A stretch of 64,000 nucleotides of DNA from Candidatus Gastranaerophilales bacterium. GTDB lineage: Bacteria; Cyanobacteriota; Vampirovibrionia; Gastranaerophilales; Gastranaerophilaceae. The position numbers and the translations under genes are program-made. Location of the stretch: contig CALVEL010000003.1 of the NCBI GenBank assembly GCA_944326565.1, positions 62,001 to 126,000 of the forward strand, in the 5' to 3' direction. Under the pieces are notes generated by a model. The model saw nothing but the letters and a program-made list of their open reading frames with translations, did no database searches and was not told the DNA's origin. Below, in pieces: positions 1 to 9,796 of the stretch (its first letter is position 1; the number at the start of each line of letters is the position of its first letter).

Positions 1-596
1 CTTACCTTACTAACAAACTGGTTAGTAAAACTTGTTAAATCAGAAAAGTCAAAATATTCACCTGATACTGCATTTATAACATCTTGTAATGTACCATCCA
101 TAACTGTAATATTTACAAGATCAGCAGAGCCTATACCTGCAGTTTGGTTATAAGTTGTTTTCTTAATATTTTCACCTTGAATTTCACTTATATAACCTGT
201 AGATACAAGTGAATCAATAAATTTATTACGAATATCAGAAGATGGCAACCCGTCAAGACCTTCTTGTGGAATTCCAGCAGCTCTTGCAGCTGAAGCCATT
301 CTGTCATCCAATACAACTCTTCCTGATGAATCAGTTACAGGGGAAGGAGTGTAATTATTCAAAGCAGAAGGTGTCATCAACAATCCATAATTAAGTGGCG
401 TAACCTCACTATCTTTTCCATAATAATCCCAAACGAGTTTAGTTTGAGCTAATGCATTATCATATTCTGCCGAAATTTTTTCCATATCACGAGACAATGC
501 GATTTTTTCATGAGAAAGACGCATACTTTCATATTCACAGTCAGACTTTCTGGCTGTTATAGTTAATAATCTAGCTTGTGATGCTGATAATCCCAT
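1..596 (-). CDS. SASQARLL-family protein, 3' end outside window
   Basis: This is an open frame on the minus strand from an ATG at 596 that runs off the left edge, leaving 198 codons. The N-terminus reads MGLSASQARLLTITAR, nearly the same as the next gene upstream (808-1929), so the two are tandem paralogues. The first 60 or so residues look helical and rich in E, K, S and R; the remainder is a soluble S/T/N-rich region with no membrane span or cleavable signal. A weak ribosome site (AAAGGA) lies about 15 nt before the ATG. I do not recognise a named domain. The helical, Q/S/A-rich N-terminus recalls the ends of flagellin-like proteins, but that is only an impression. The function is unknown. 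Confidence 0.8.
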   Translation of the reverse strand, partial: MGLSASQARLLTITARKSDCEYESMRLSHEKIALSRDMEKISAEYDNALAQTKLVWDYYGKDSEVTPLNYGLLMTPSALNNYTPSPVTDSSGRVVLDDRMASAARAAGIPQEGLDGLPSSDIRNKFIDSLVSTGYISEIQGENIKKTTYNQTAGIGSADLVNITVMDGTLQDVINAVSGEYFDFSDLTSFTNQFVSKV

Positions 597-722
597 TGTC
601 TTAAATGAAATCCTTTCGAGTTAGTAACAATCCTATTTATTCATGTGGTATGACGGCTTTTTCAGACTAAAACTTTAAAAAATAATCCTTAGTTTGTAAC
701 AATTATTTACATAAAAATTACC

Positions 723-749
723 AAAATAAAAACCGCTTGAAAAAAGCGG
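723..749 (-). terminator. Rho-independent terminator
   Basis: On the minus strand a CCGCTT/AAGCGG stem (733-738 with 744-749, 5-nt loop) is followed by a T-rich tail (TTTTTATTTT). It lies about 60 nt past the stop of the 808-1929 gene and probably separates that transcript from its downstream paralogue. Confidence 0.7.
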
Positions 750-807
750 CAGGGAAATAGTTACGAAATTAGGGGAAATAATTTTAAAATCGCATTAAAT
801 ATTTTTA

Positions 808-1929
808 TTATGAAAATATATTAAATGTTTTTTCAATATTTTTATCAATAACATCTTTCACAGAATCATATTCTGTTTGTAATGCATTATGTTCAGTATC
901 TAGTTTTTTCAATTCAAGGTCGAATTTATTATCTTTCTGTTCTGCATCAGCCATATCCATTTCATATTGCTGCTCTACAATAGCAATTTGTCTTTCATCT
1001 TCTACTTCTTGAATTGCACTATCACTATCAATTGAAGTAGATATAAACTTTTTATCGGCTGATGAATAATATTCTAATTGTAATTCACCTTTGCGTAATT
1101 GTTCTTCAAACCAAGCATTATCTTTTATTGTGGTAGAAGGATCATCCTCTGTATAATATCCACTTTGTTGTATTCGATTAAAGATATTCTTTAAGTATTG
1201 GATATAAGGTTGATTTTCAGAATCAGCAGCCGTCTTCAAAGCAGAGGTATCTGAATCTCCATAATAGGTCTCAGTCAAAGCGACAGCATAATCATATAAT
1301 TCACGCTGTTCTTGAGTAGTTCCTTCATAATTTAAAGGCACAGTTTTACCATCAAGTGTATATGTTGGATATCCGTTAAAATATCCAGCACCAAGAGTTG
1401 TATAACCAAATTCAAGACCATGTTCTTCATCTTCAAAATGTAATCCGACTGAAGTCAAATATTGGTCCCAAGCTTCATGAACTTTTTGTTTTGTAAGCAA
1501 TTTATCCGCATCTGTATCCTCATCACCTGATGTATTTTTGGTAATATCAATATTTGCTTGAGAATATCCTAGAGCTGCTAAAAATTTATTTATATCTCCA
1601 TTTCCTGACTCATAAGCTTTTGCTATTTCATCAGTTACTAAGACTTTCCCATCAGTATTGGTAACTACATATTGTTTTCCTGCTGCAACAGTATTGTAGC
1701 CTGTCAGCAGACTGTATGAAATATCGGTATAAACTTCTTCTGAATTATTAAACCCTGTGAGAACCGTTAATTTTGTTGCTTTAAGAGCTTCCAAATAATC
1801 CTCATTAATCTGATCCATTTTATCAGCTAATTGTATTTTAGAATATGAAATGTTTTGACCTGAATTTTCATTATCGGTCAATCGAGCTGTAATGCTTAGC
1901 AATCTAGCTTGTGATGCTGACATTCCCAT
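808..1929 (-). CDS. SASQARLL-family protein, coiled-coil C-terminus
   Basis: A 373-residue protein beginning MGMSASQARLLSITARLT, paralogous to the truncated gene at 1-596. The N-terminal 50 residues and the last 65 residues (roughly 305-373, rich in E, D, K and Q) are predicted helical or coiled coil, flanking a middle region rich in T, Y, G and D. There is no signal peptide, membrane span or cysteine cluster. The ATG at 1929 has AAAGGA about 10 nt upstream. Long terminal helices around a variable centre are the architecture of flagellin- and hook-type secreted subunits, and flagellar export genes are present at 50102-53760, but there is no direct evidence of export. I recognise no characterised family. 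Confidence 0.8.
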   Translation of the reverse strand: MGMSASQARLLSITARLTDNENSGQNISYSKIQLADKMDQINEDYLEALKATKLTVLTGFNNSEEVYTDISYSLLTGYNTVAAGKQYVVTNTDGKVLVTDEIAKAYESGNGDINKFLAALGYSQANIDITKNTSGDEDTDADKLLTKQKVHEAWDQYLTSVGLHFEDEEHGLEFGYTTLGAGYFNGYPTYTLDGKTVPLNYEGTTQEQRELYDYAVALTETYYGDSDTSALKTAADSENQPYIQYLKNIFNRIQQSGYYTEDDPSTTIKDNAWFEEQLRKGELQLEYYSSADKKFISTSIDSDSAIQEVEDERQIAIVEQQYEMDMADAEQKDNKFDLELKKLDTEHNALQTEYDSVKDVIDKNIEKTFNIFS

Positions 1930-2035
1930 ATTCTAAAGGTCCTTTCTATTATCGTAACTTTACAATTCCTTTTACGACAAAACCTTTATAGAACTTTAGT
2001 TTTAAATATCAGTTTTTTACATTTTGTAACAAATG

Positions 2036-2755
2036 TTATCCTAATTCATCTGGCTCTAATATTGTAATAGCCTCTATACCGACTAATTTTTCAAATTCTC
2101 TGTACATAGCTTGAACAGGACGTTTTTTCAAAACATCGGCAGTAAAAGATATATTTGTACAATTATCAAATTTATTGCTTTGTTTTTTATTTATTTCAAC
2201 AATTTGAGTAAAATTATCAATTATATATTTATAAATTTCATCAACATTTTCACTCACACAAGAAAGTTTTATTCGAACACGTTTTTTATTTTTAGTACTG
2301 TGAGTAAGTACATCTTTTTCAAAAATTCTAACAGATACTAGTACAACTATGGTAAAAATAGTAGATACTAAAGCAAGTCCATACATACCAGTTCCACAAG
2401 CCATCCCAATAGATGCAGATACCCATAGTGTTGCTGCTGTTGTAAGCCCAAACACATTAGCTCCATGTCTTAAAACAGTTCCACCGCCTATAAAACCGAT
2501 ACCGGTCACGACTTGGGCCGCAACACGAGCTGTATCACGAGTTCCTAATTCATCTCCGGTGACAGACACCTCAGGAAATCCATAAATTGAAATTATTGTA
2601 AAAATACAAGCCCCGACACATACAAGAATGTTTGTACGCAAACCTGCATATTTATTAGTCATTTCACGTTCCAATCCAACAGCAAATCCAAGCAATACCG
2701 CTGACAGAACTCTTTCTATAATATTAAAATCAAATAATTGAGCTAATACTTCCAC
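2036..2755 (-). CDS. mgtC: MgtC/SapB family membrane protein
   Basis: A 239-residue protein with the MgtC/SapB N-terminal membrane domain. It has several hydrophobic helices in residues 1-145, the segment LGFAVGLERE after the first helix, the LRTNILVCVGA segment and the GIGFIGGGTVL motif. It has a hydrophilic C-terminal domain of about 90 residues. Family members affect magnesium homeostasis, membrane potential and intracellular survival; the exact activity is not settled. The start is GTG at 2755, overlapping the TAG stop of the upstream permease by one base, so translation is probably coupled to the peptide-transport operon. That placement is unusual for mgtC. Family call is sure; role here is not. 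Confidence 0.9.
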   Translation of the reverse strand: MEVLAQLFDFNIIERVLSAVLLGFAVGLEREMTNKYAGLRTNILVCVGACIFTIISIYGFPEVSVTGDELGTRDTARVAAQVVTGIGFIGGGTVLRHGANVFGLTTAATLWVSASIGMACGTGMYGLALVSTIFTIVVLVSVRIFEKDVLTHSTKNKKRVRIKLSCVSENVDEIYKYIIDNFTQIVEINKKQSNKFDNCTNISFTADVLKKRPVQAMYREFEKLVGIEAITILEPDELG

Positions 2756-3822
2756 TATCTCACCTTATTTTTCGGGTCTAAAACATCTCTTATTGTATCA
2801 CCTATGAGATTAAATGCCAAGACCGCAACAAAAATTAAAAAACCAGGAGTTAAAAGCCATGGGCGTGAGATTATATTTGTAAATTCTTGCGCTTCTTTAA
2901 GCATATTCCCCCAGCTTGCATCAGGCTGTTGAATACCCAATCCTAAAAAACTTAAACCGGATTCAGACAAAATATAAGATGGCACAGACAAAGTCATAGC
3001 AACAATAACAAAACTTGTTGTCTGAGGAAGAATATGTTTTACTATAATTCCTAGCCTTGATTGTCCGATTGAACGTGCAGCTTGTACAAACTCACGATTT
3101 TTAACAGAAAGCACCATACCTCTGACAACTCTTGCAAAACCTGCCCAGCCGACTAGCGCCAAGATAATTACAATCAGCATAAATCTTTGAATACTTGTCA
3201 TGCCTGAAGGCAAGACAGATGCTAAAATTATCAAAAGATAAAAGCTTGGAATTGACATAACAGCTTCTGCAAACCTCATCATAATCGCATCAACTTTTCC
3301 TCCAAAATATCCTGAAATTCCTCCATACAGGAGTCCTATAGGAAACAGCACAAATAATGCCAAAAATCCAATTGTCATCGAAATTCTTCCGCCAAATAGA
3401 AGCCTTGAAAACACATCACGACCATTTATATCAGCTCCTAACAAAAACAACCTGCCTGAACTATCTGTTGTCACAAGGTGTCTTCTCATAGGAATTAACC
3501 CTAAAAATTTATAAGGCTCGCCCTGTGCAAAAAATTTTATATAATGTTTTTGACTTCTATCAAGTGAATAGACTATTTTCAGATTTTCACCGTCAAAATC
3601 TCTGCGATAATTATATATATAAGGCTTTGACAATTTACCATTCTCATCTATCATAAAAATCTTTGAAGGCGGCACGTAAGCCATTGTCCTATCAGAAAAA
3701 TCCTTTGTATAAGGTGCTATAAAATCTGCAAAAAACAAAGCAAGATAAATTATGCCTAACAAAATTAAAGCAATACGAGCGAATTTATCTTTCCAGAGTT
3801 GTTTCAAAACCTCTTTTATCAT
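2755..3822 (-). CDS. Peptide-type ABC transporter permease (OppC/DppC family)
   Basis: A 355-residue inner-membrane permease of a DppC/OppC-type importer. An N-terminal span at about 15-35 is followed by a periplasmic insert of about 100 residues, then the core helices. The EAA loop that docks on the ATPase is visible at about 243-262 (ARSIGQSRLGIIVKHILP). The C-terminus has the LSESGLSFLGLGIQQP segment typical of the family. The ATG at 3822 overlaps the upstream permease stop as ATGA, and a strong GGAGG lies 7 nt upstream. It pairs with the OppB-type permease at 3819-4799 and the binding protein at 4799-6643. No ATP-binding subunit is encoded nearby. Substrate is presumed oligopeptide and is not established. 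Confidence 0.93.
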   Translation of the reverse strand: MIKEVLKQLWKDKFARIALILLGIIYLALFFADFIAPYTKDFSDRTMAYVPPSKIFMIDENGKLSKPYIYNYRRDFDGENLKIVYSLDRSQKHYIKFFAQGEPYKFLGLIPMRRHLVTTDSSGRLFLLGADINGRDVFSRLLFGGRISMTIGFLALFVLFPIGLLYGGISGYFGGKVDAIMMRFAEAVMSIPSFYLLIILASVLPSGMTSIQRFMLIVIILALVGWAGFARVVRGMVLSVKNREFVQAARSIGQSRLGIIVKHILPQTTSFVIVAMTLSVPSYILSESGLSFLGLGIQQPDASWGNMLKEAQEFTNIISRPWLLTPGFLIFVAVLAFNLIGDTIRDVLDPKNKVR

Positions 3823-4799
3823 GAAACACCTCCTTTAACCCTTATTCTTGGATCAGTAATGATAAGCAGAATATCCGCTATCAAGTTGCCTAAAATCAAC
3901 ATAACAGCACCCATCATCAATGATGCCATAACAAGGTTTATATCAGATCGCAAAACCGCTTCCAGAATCAAACGTCCTAACCCAGGGTATTGAAATACGT
4001 ATTCTGTTAAAGCTGCCCCGCTTAACAACCCCGCAAATTCAAACCCTAATAAGGTAATCATCGGATTTATCGCATTTCTTAAAGCGTGCTTATATACAAC
4101 CTTAAATTCTGATAGCCCCTTAGCTTTTGCAAATTTCACATAATCGCTGTCAAGGACATCGAGCAAATTTGCCCTCATCTGTCTTTGCAACCCTGCAAGA
4201 GAAATCGTAAACAAAACAGTTACAGGCAAAACAAGATGATGCACTAAATCTAAAAACTTACCCCCAAATGACATCTCCGAGAAATTCGAAGAAGTCAGCC
4301 CTCCAACAGGAAACAAACCTGTTTTTACTGCAAATAAAAGAAGTAATACCGCAAAGAAAAATGATGGAATTGCCATTCCGATACTTGTCAAAACCGTCAA
4401 AATTCTATCCGTTTTAGACTTCCATCTCAAAGCCGCCAATACCCCTAAAGGCACCCCGACTATCCATGTCATAAATATTACAACAACAGCAAGAAGAAGT
4501 GTATTTGGAATTCGTTCTTTTAACTTTGTACTTACCTGCTCACCGTTTGAGGTTATCCCTAAATCCCCTTTTACAAAAGATTTTGCCCATTTGCCGTACT
4601 GCACAATAATCGGCTTGTCCAACCCCAAACGTTCTGTTTCTTTCTGAAGAGTTTCTTTTGACACAGACGGATTTAACCTTAACTCAGCCAATGGATCTAC
4701 TGGTGATAATCTTATTATAAAAAAGCTTATCAATGAAACTATTATCAACAAAGGAATTGACTGCAAAATTCGTTTTAGAATATAAATAAATACCTGCAT
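3819..4799 (-). CDS. Peptide-type ABC transporter permease (OppB/DppB family)
   Basis: A 326-residue OppB/DppB-type permease. The N-terminal span (about 8-29) is followed by the family segment FFIIRLSPVDPL, and GLDKPIIVQYGKW lies at about 58-70. The EAA docking loop is at about 218-241 (YVKFAKAKGLSEFKVVYKHA). The C-terminus ends with LADILLIITDPRIRV, typical for the family. Its ATG overlaps the stop of the binding-protein gene as TAATG, with GGAGGAG a few bases upstream inside that gene. It would form the translocation pore as a heterodimer with the OppC-type subunit encoded next. Confidence 0.94.
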   Translation of the reverse strand: MQVFIYILKRILQSIPLLIIVSLISFFIIRLSPVDPLAELRLNPSVSKETLQKETERLGLDKPIIVQYGKWAKSFVKGDLGITSNGEQVSTKLKERIPNTLLLAVVVIFMTWIVGVPLGVLAALRWKSKTDRILTVLTSIGMAIPSFFFAVLLLLFAVKTGLFPVGGLTSSNFSEMSFGGKFLDLVHHLVLPVTVLFTISLAGLQRQMRANLLDVLDSDYVKFAKAKGLSEFKVVYKHALRNAINPMITLLGFEFAGLLSGAALTEYVFQYPGLGRLILEAVLRSDINLVMASLMMGAVMLILGNLIADILLIITDPRIRVKGGVS

Positions 4800-6643
4800 T
4801 ATTTTTCTCCTCCGTCAATATAAATTTCTTCAATATTATAAGTAATTCCAGTCAACCCGGACGGAAATATATTTTTAAACTTTGTCCGTATTGCCGTTAT
4901 AATAATCGGAGAATATATGTAAATAAAAGGTTTTTGTTCGTAAGCAATCCGTTGATACTCATCATAATACTTTTTACGTTCTTCAAAAGAAGTTGCAAGT
5001 GCACCTTTTACATAAACCTCATCAATTTCTTTTTCCCAATCAAAGCGGGTACTGTTTTCATCTCCTTCTAGTCTTTGATTAAACATATGCAAAGTTCCGT
5101 CAGACATCCATACATTTTTACCGCCATTAGGCTCCAAAGGAGATCCTGTCAAACCCATTATAACCATATCCCAATCAAGAGTATTCACAAGTTTGTTGAC
5201 AAGGGTGTTGAATTCAATGGGTTTAAAATTAACTTTCATCCCCAAATCTTCCAAATCCTGCTTTACCATAACACCGATTGCTTCACGTTCTGTATTGCCT
5301 GCATTTGTAAAAAGGTCAAATTCAACATGGTTGCCCTCTTTATCTCTCAAATGACCCTTCTTATCCCAATAAAATCCTGATTTTTTCAAGTATTCCTTTG
5401 ATTTTTCAAGACTTCTCGGATATGGCTGAAGTTTTTTATTCAAGAATATCGAGTTCAAGCTTTCTGCAGTATAAAGCGGTTCCCCAAGCCCGTTTGCAAT
5501 ATTTAACACCATATTTTTTCTGTCAATTGCATAATCGCAGGCAAGCCTAAAATTCACATCCCTGAACCATTTCTGTTTAACTGGGTCAACATAATATTTT
5601 CCGTCTTTATTTTTGCGGTCATTGAGGTTCATCGTGACAAACATAGTACCTGTGCTTGGACCAAGATTGTATATTTTATAGTCAGAATGAGCTTCTCTTT
5701 CCTTAAATCTTGCAACATTCGCCCCCTGAAGATTTATCACATCAAGCTCGCCACCTTCAAATTTTAAAACTTCGTTATTCAAATCCCCGACTATGTAATA
5801 AACGAGCCTGTCAAGATACGGAAGCTTCTCATTGTTTGTATTTATTATGTAATAATTTGGATTACGTTCAAATACAACTCTTTGTGCAGGAACATATTCT
5901 TTTAGTCTGAATGCACCTGAAGTGACAAAAGTTTTAGGATCGGTATTTGTCGATAAAAATGTATAAAAATAATCCTTACCTTTTTTAACCGCAGGCTCAA
6001 AAATATGTTTCGGAGCAATCGGAGTAGACAGCATTCTGATAAACGGCGCAAATGGTTTTATTGTGGAAAACTTTACCGTATATTTATCAATTTTTTCAAC
6101 AGTTGGCAATTGCCCGTCAATTACTAGAGAATCCCTTGTTGAAGTATTTCCAAACCCGTCAAAAATAATATTCTGCCATGTAAATACAACATCATCCGCT
6201 GTAATTTCTTTGCCATCAGACCATTTCACTCCTTTTCTAAGATGGATTATATAATCATTTCCTACTACTTCAAAAGATTTTGCAAGTCTTGGAATAGGTT
6301 CTCCTGTCTGTGCATCAGTCGACAAAAGCCCGTCATACATAACCTCAGACATAAGGGAAGAAATATTATCTTTTGAATTAAAAGGGTTAAAAGTCTTAGG
6401 GCCTTCTCCAATCGTAGATGAATGGATTTCTCCGCCGAATTTTCCAATCTGAGCCTGAGATTGCAAATAATCAATCCCCCCAATCGTCACTGTTTTTTGT
6501 GCAGGCGGGAAATGAACATACTGAACATCGTTTTGAACAGTATTTTTCGGCTGATCTATCTCTAGGGAATCCCTATGGACACAAGCTTTTAAAAACAATA
6601 CACAAAATACCAAAACTAAGACTACATAAACCCATTTATTCAT
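4799..6643 (-). CDS. Extracellular solute-binding protein, family 5 (peptide-binding lipoprotein)
   Basis: A 614-residue SBP_bac_5 protein, the substrate receptor of the operon. The N-terminus is one hydrophobic segment ending in LFLKAC, a plausible lipobox that would anchor Cys21 to the membrane. Family hallmarks include FNPFNSKDN, the segment LRKGVKWSDGKEITADDVVF at about 135-155, and the SGAFRLKEYVPAQRVVFERN segment with NPNYY. At 614 residues it is larger than typical DppA (about 535). It is the first gene of the importer operon; the two permeases follow with overlaps of 1 to 4 bases. The ligand cannot be told from sequence; oligopeptides are the default for the family. Confidence 0.93.
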   Translation of the reverse strand: MNKWVYVVLVLVFCVLFLKACVHRDSLEIDQPKNTVQNDVQYVHFPPAQKTVTIGGIDYLQSQAQIGKFGGEIHSSTIGEGPKTFNPFNSKDNISSLMSEVMYDGLLSTDAQTGEPIPRLAKSFEVVGNDYIIHLRKGVKWSDGKEITADDVVFTWQNIIFDGFGNTSTRDSLVIDGQLPTVEKIDKYTVKFSTIKPFAPFIRMLSTPIAPKHIFEPAVKKGKDYFYTFLSTNTDPKTFVTSGAFRLKEYVPAQRVVFERNPNYYIINTNNEKLPYLDRLVYYIVGDLNNEVLKFEGGELDVINLQGANVARFKEREAHSDYKIYNLGPSTGTMFVTMNLNDRKNKDGKYYVDPVKQKWFRDVNFRLACDYAIDRKNMVLNIANGLGEPLYTAESLNSIFLNKKLQPYPRSLEKSKEYLKKSGFYWDKKGHLRDKEGNHVEFDLFTNAGNTEREAIGVMVKQDLEDLGMKVNFKPIEFNTLVNKLVNTLDWDMVIMGLTGSPLEPNGGKNVWMSDGTLHMFNQRLEGDENSTRFDWEKEIDEVYVKGALATSFEERKKYYDEYQRIAYEQKPFIYIYSPIIITAIRTKFKNIFPSGLTGITYNIEEIYIDGGEK

Positions 6644-6697
6644 AAGTAAAGAATATCATAAAAATAAAGTTTGTTTATAGCCTTATCGGAGAAATTA

Positions 6698-7426
6698 TTA
6701 CCAAGGATAATCTTCTTTTATTTCCCAACCATCTATTTCAATTACAGCTCCACAATATTGACCAAGATTGTTTTTATTACAATCGCTTCTTAAAAGTTCA
6801 TCTCGACTTTTATTATAATAATTTGACATCTGTAATATGTAATGTTTTTCTTTTGATATATTATAACCATAAGTTGTCCAAAAAATATCTCTGCCAACTA
6901 CATTGGGTAATTTTTCTCCGTTTACATCTATTGCTACAGAATAAGCAGTTCTTGATCCATCACCAAGAGTATAAGAGCTTACCATATAAACATATCCTTG
7001 ATTTGTTTTTATTGTATATACCCAACGAGTCATAGTTGTCTCACCATTGAGCCCTTTGGGATAATTTTTATATCCTGCAGAAACCAATGCTCTGAATGTT
7101 TTTGTATTTGGATCTTTAAAATAAGGAACAATGTATGTTTCTGCAAACTCTTCTGCGGTGCACATATTTGGTAAAAAACATACCCAATCTTTCATTTCAC
7201 CGTAATCATTCTCAGCTAACAATACTGTTTGATGCAAAAAATTATAAGCTTGTTGAAGTTTTTTAACAGTCGTCTTTTTTTGATAACCGTTAATTATTCC
7301 AGGCAATGTCATAGCGATAACAATTCCAAGTAATCCAAGAGTTATCAATACTTCTGCTAATGTAAATCCTATTTTTTTACCTTTGAGGAGCTTATTTTCG
7401 GGTGCCCCCCCCCCCCCTAATTTCAA
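6698..7426 (-). CDS. Type IV pilin-like protein with a poly-G tract at its start (possible phase variation)
   Basis: A prepilin-like protein with the class III signal KKIG^FTLAEVLITLGLLGIV: basic leader, Gly before the cleavage point, Phe at +1, Glu at +5, then a hydrophobic helix. The mature domain of about 210 residues has paired cysteines (WVCFLPNMC and SDCNKNNLGQYC). The only start in frame with the pilin in this sequence is TTG at 7426, which lacks a good ribosome site. The ATG at 7439 has an ideal AAAGGAG 6 nt upstream and a strong promoter behind it, but is out of frame because the intervening tract is 13 G. With 12 or 15 G the ATG would read straight into the pilin. The gene is therefore switched off here, mis-assembled by one base, or read from the weak start. 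Confidence 0.85.
   Translation of the reverse strand: MKLGGGGAPENKLLKGKKIGFTLAEVLITLGLLGIVIAMTLPGIINGYQKKTTVKKLQQAYNFLHQTVLLAENDYGEMKDWVCFLPNMCTAEEFAETYIVPYFKDPNTKTFRALVSAGYKNYPKGLNGETTMTRWVYTIKTNQGYVYMVSSYTLGDGSRTAYSVAIDVNGEKLPNVVGRDIFWTTYGYNISKEKHYILQMSNYYNKSRDELLRSDCNKNNLGQYCGAVIEIDGWEIKEDYPW
7405..7417 (-). repeat. Homopolymer tract G13 (C13 on plus strand)
   Basis: Thirteen consecutive C on the plus strand, in a sequence that is about two-thirds A+T, located between the best start codon (ATG 7437-7439) and the prepilin signal of the pilin-like gene. Tracts of this length slip during replication in many bacteria and are also prone to sequencing length errors. Confidence 0.95.
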
Positions 7427-7436
7427 TCATAGCCTG

Positions 7437-7452
7437 CATTTTCAGCTCCTTT
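7437..7452 (-). promoter_or_regulatory. Ribosome binding site and likely true start of the pilin-like gene
   Basis: On the minus strand AAAGGAG (7446-7452) precedes ATG (7437-7439) by 6 nt. The reading frame from this ATG is MQAMIEIRGG and ends after the G tract at a TAA, because the tract has one base too many to enter the pilin frame. Confidence 0.7.
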
Positions 7453-7467
7453 CGCTTTTACCATTTT

Positions 7468-7496
7468 ATTCTAGCAGAATTTCTTATAATTTGCAA
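7468..7496 (-). promoter_or_regulatory. Sigma-70-type promoter of the pilin-like gene
   Basis: On the minus strand there is a -35 TTGCAA (7491-7496), a 17-nt spacer and a -10 TAGAAT (7468-7473), with TGC directly before the -10 (extended -10). The predicted transcript starts near 7461, some 20 nt before the AAAGGAG-ATG pair, supporting ATG 7439 as the intended start. Confidence 0.65.
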
Positions 7497-7593
7497 TCCT
7501 TGCAAAAATAACTCTCAAATATTTAATAAATAATTAAAAAAACCTTAAGGATTTTAAAAATTATTAAATTCCGTTATATAAATATATTGTAGA

Positions 7594-7652
7594 TGTCATC
7601 CTGAATTAATTTCAGGATCTTAAAAAGATTTTGAAATAAGTTCAGAATGACA
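7594..7652. repeat. Imperfect inverted repeat upstream of groES
   Basis: A 59-base element starting TGTCATCCTGAA and ending TTCAGAATGACA. Its two 28-base arms pair along their whole length with five non-Watson-Crick positions, three of them G-U type in RNA. Similar TGTCATCCTGAA...TTCAGGATCT palindromes occur as dispersed repeats in many bacterial genomes. It ends 9 bases before the run carrying the groES ribosome site, so it would form a hairpin in the groESL leader. Only one copy is in the window. Confidence 0.7.
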
Positions 7653-7678
7653 GGTTAGTGAAAAAAGGAGAGAATATT

Positions 7679-7963
7679 ATGATTAAACCTTTAGCAGACA
7701 GAATTGTTATTAAAGTTATTGAAGATACCGAACAAACATCAGGCGGAATTTTTATCCCTGACAGCGCTAAAGAAAAACCTCAAAAAGGTGAAGTTGTTGC
7801 TGTAGGTTTGGGCAAAACTAATGAAAAAGGTGAAAGAGAACCTATGGATGTTAAAGTAGGTGATGTTGTTCTTTATGCTAAATATGCAGGAACTGACGTT
7901 AAAATGGATGGAGTAGAATACAAAATTCTGTCTATTAAAGATGCTTTAGCAATTATTGAATAA
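7679..7963 (+). CDS. groES: Co-chaperonin GroES
   Basis: A 94-residue heptameric lid of the GroEL chaperonin. Visible family features are [11 protein letters not shown] at the start, the mobile loop ([20 protein letters not shown], residues about 15-34), GEVVAVG and [11 protein letters not shown] near the C-terminus. I take the ATG at 7679, 8 nt after AAAGGAG; an upstream GTG at 7658 is in frame but its codons would span the ribosome site. It is followed by groEL after 45 nt, the usual chaperonin operon. No CIRCE element (TTAGCACTC-N9-GAGTGCTAA) was found upstream, so HrcA control is not supported here. Confidence 0.97.
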   Translation: MIKPLADRIVIKVIEDTEQTSGGIFIPDSAKEKPQKGEVVAVGLGKTNEKGEREPMDVKVGDVVLYAKYAGTDVKMDGVEYKILSIKDALAIIE

Positions 7964-7978
7964 TAGTTGTAAATGTGA

Positions 7979-9652
<1,674 letters not shown>

Positions 9653-9724
9653 TGGACGAAGTCCACTCTTACACATCGACCAGATGTTCGTGAGAACCGC
9701 TTTATTAGATAAAAGAAAAACATA

Positions 9725-9766
9725 AAAAAGACATGTATTGGCGCTTTTGTCAATACATGTCTTTTT
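9725..9766. terminator. Bidirectional terminator between groEL and cysK
   Basis: A perfect 16-bp stem (9725-9740 with 9751-9766) around a 10-nt loop, flanked by A-run and T-run so it works in both directions. It lies between the convergent groEL and cysK genes. Confidence 0.85.
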
Positions 9767-9796
9767 AGAATAAATACAAATAATTTTTGCGCAAAA

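Noticed and set aside
7500-7678. CIRCE operator before groESL
   Set aside because: No TTAGCACTC-N9-GAGTGCTAA or close variant; the palindrome present is a different sequence.
7658-7678. Upstream GTG start for groES
   Set aside because: It would place the AAAGGAG ribosome site inside the coding region; ATG at 7679 has correct spacing and gives the family's normal N-terminus.
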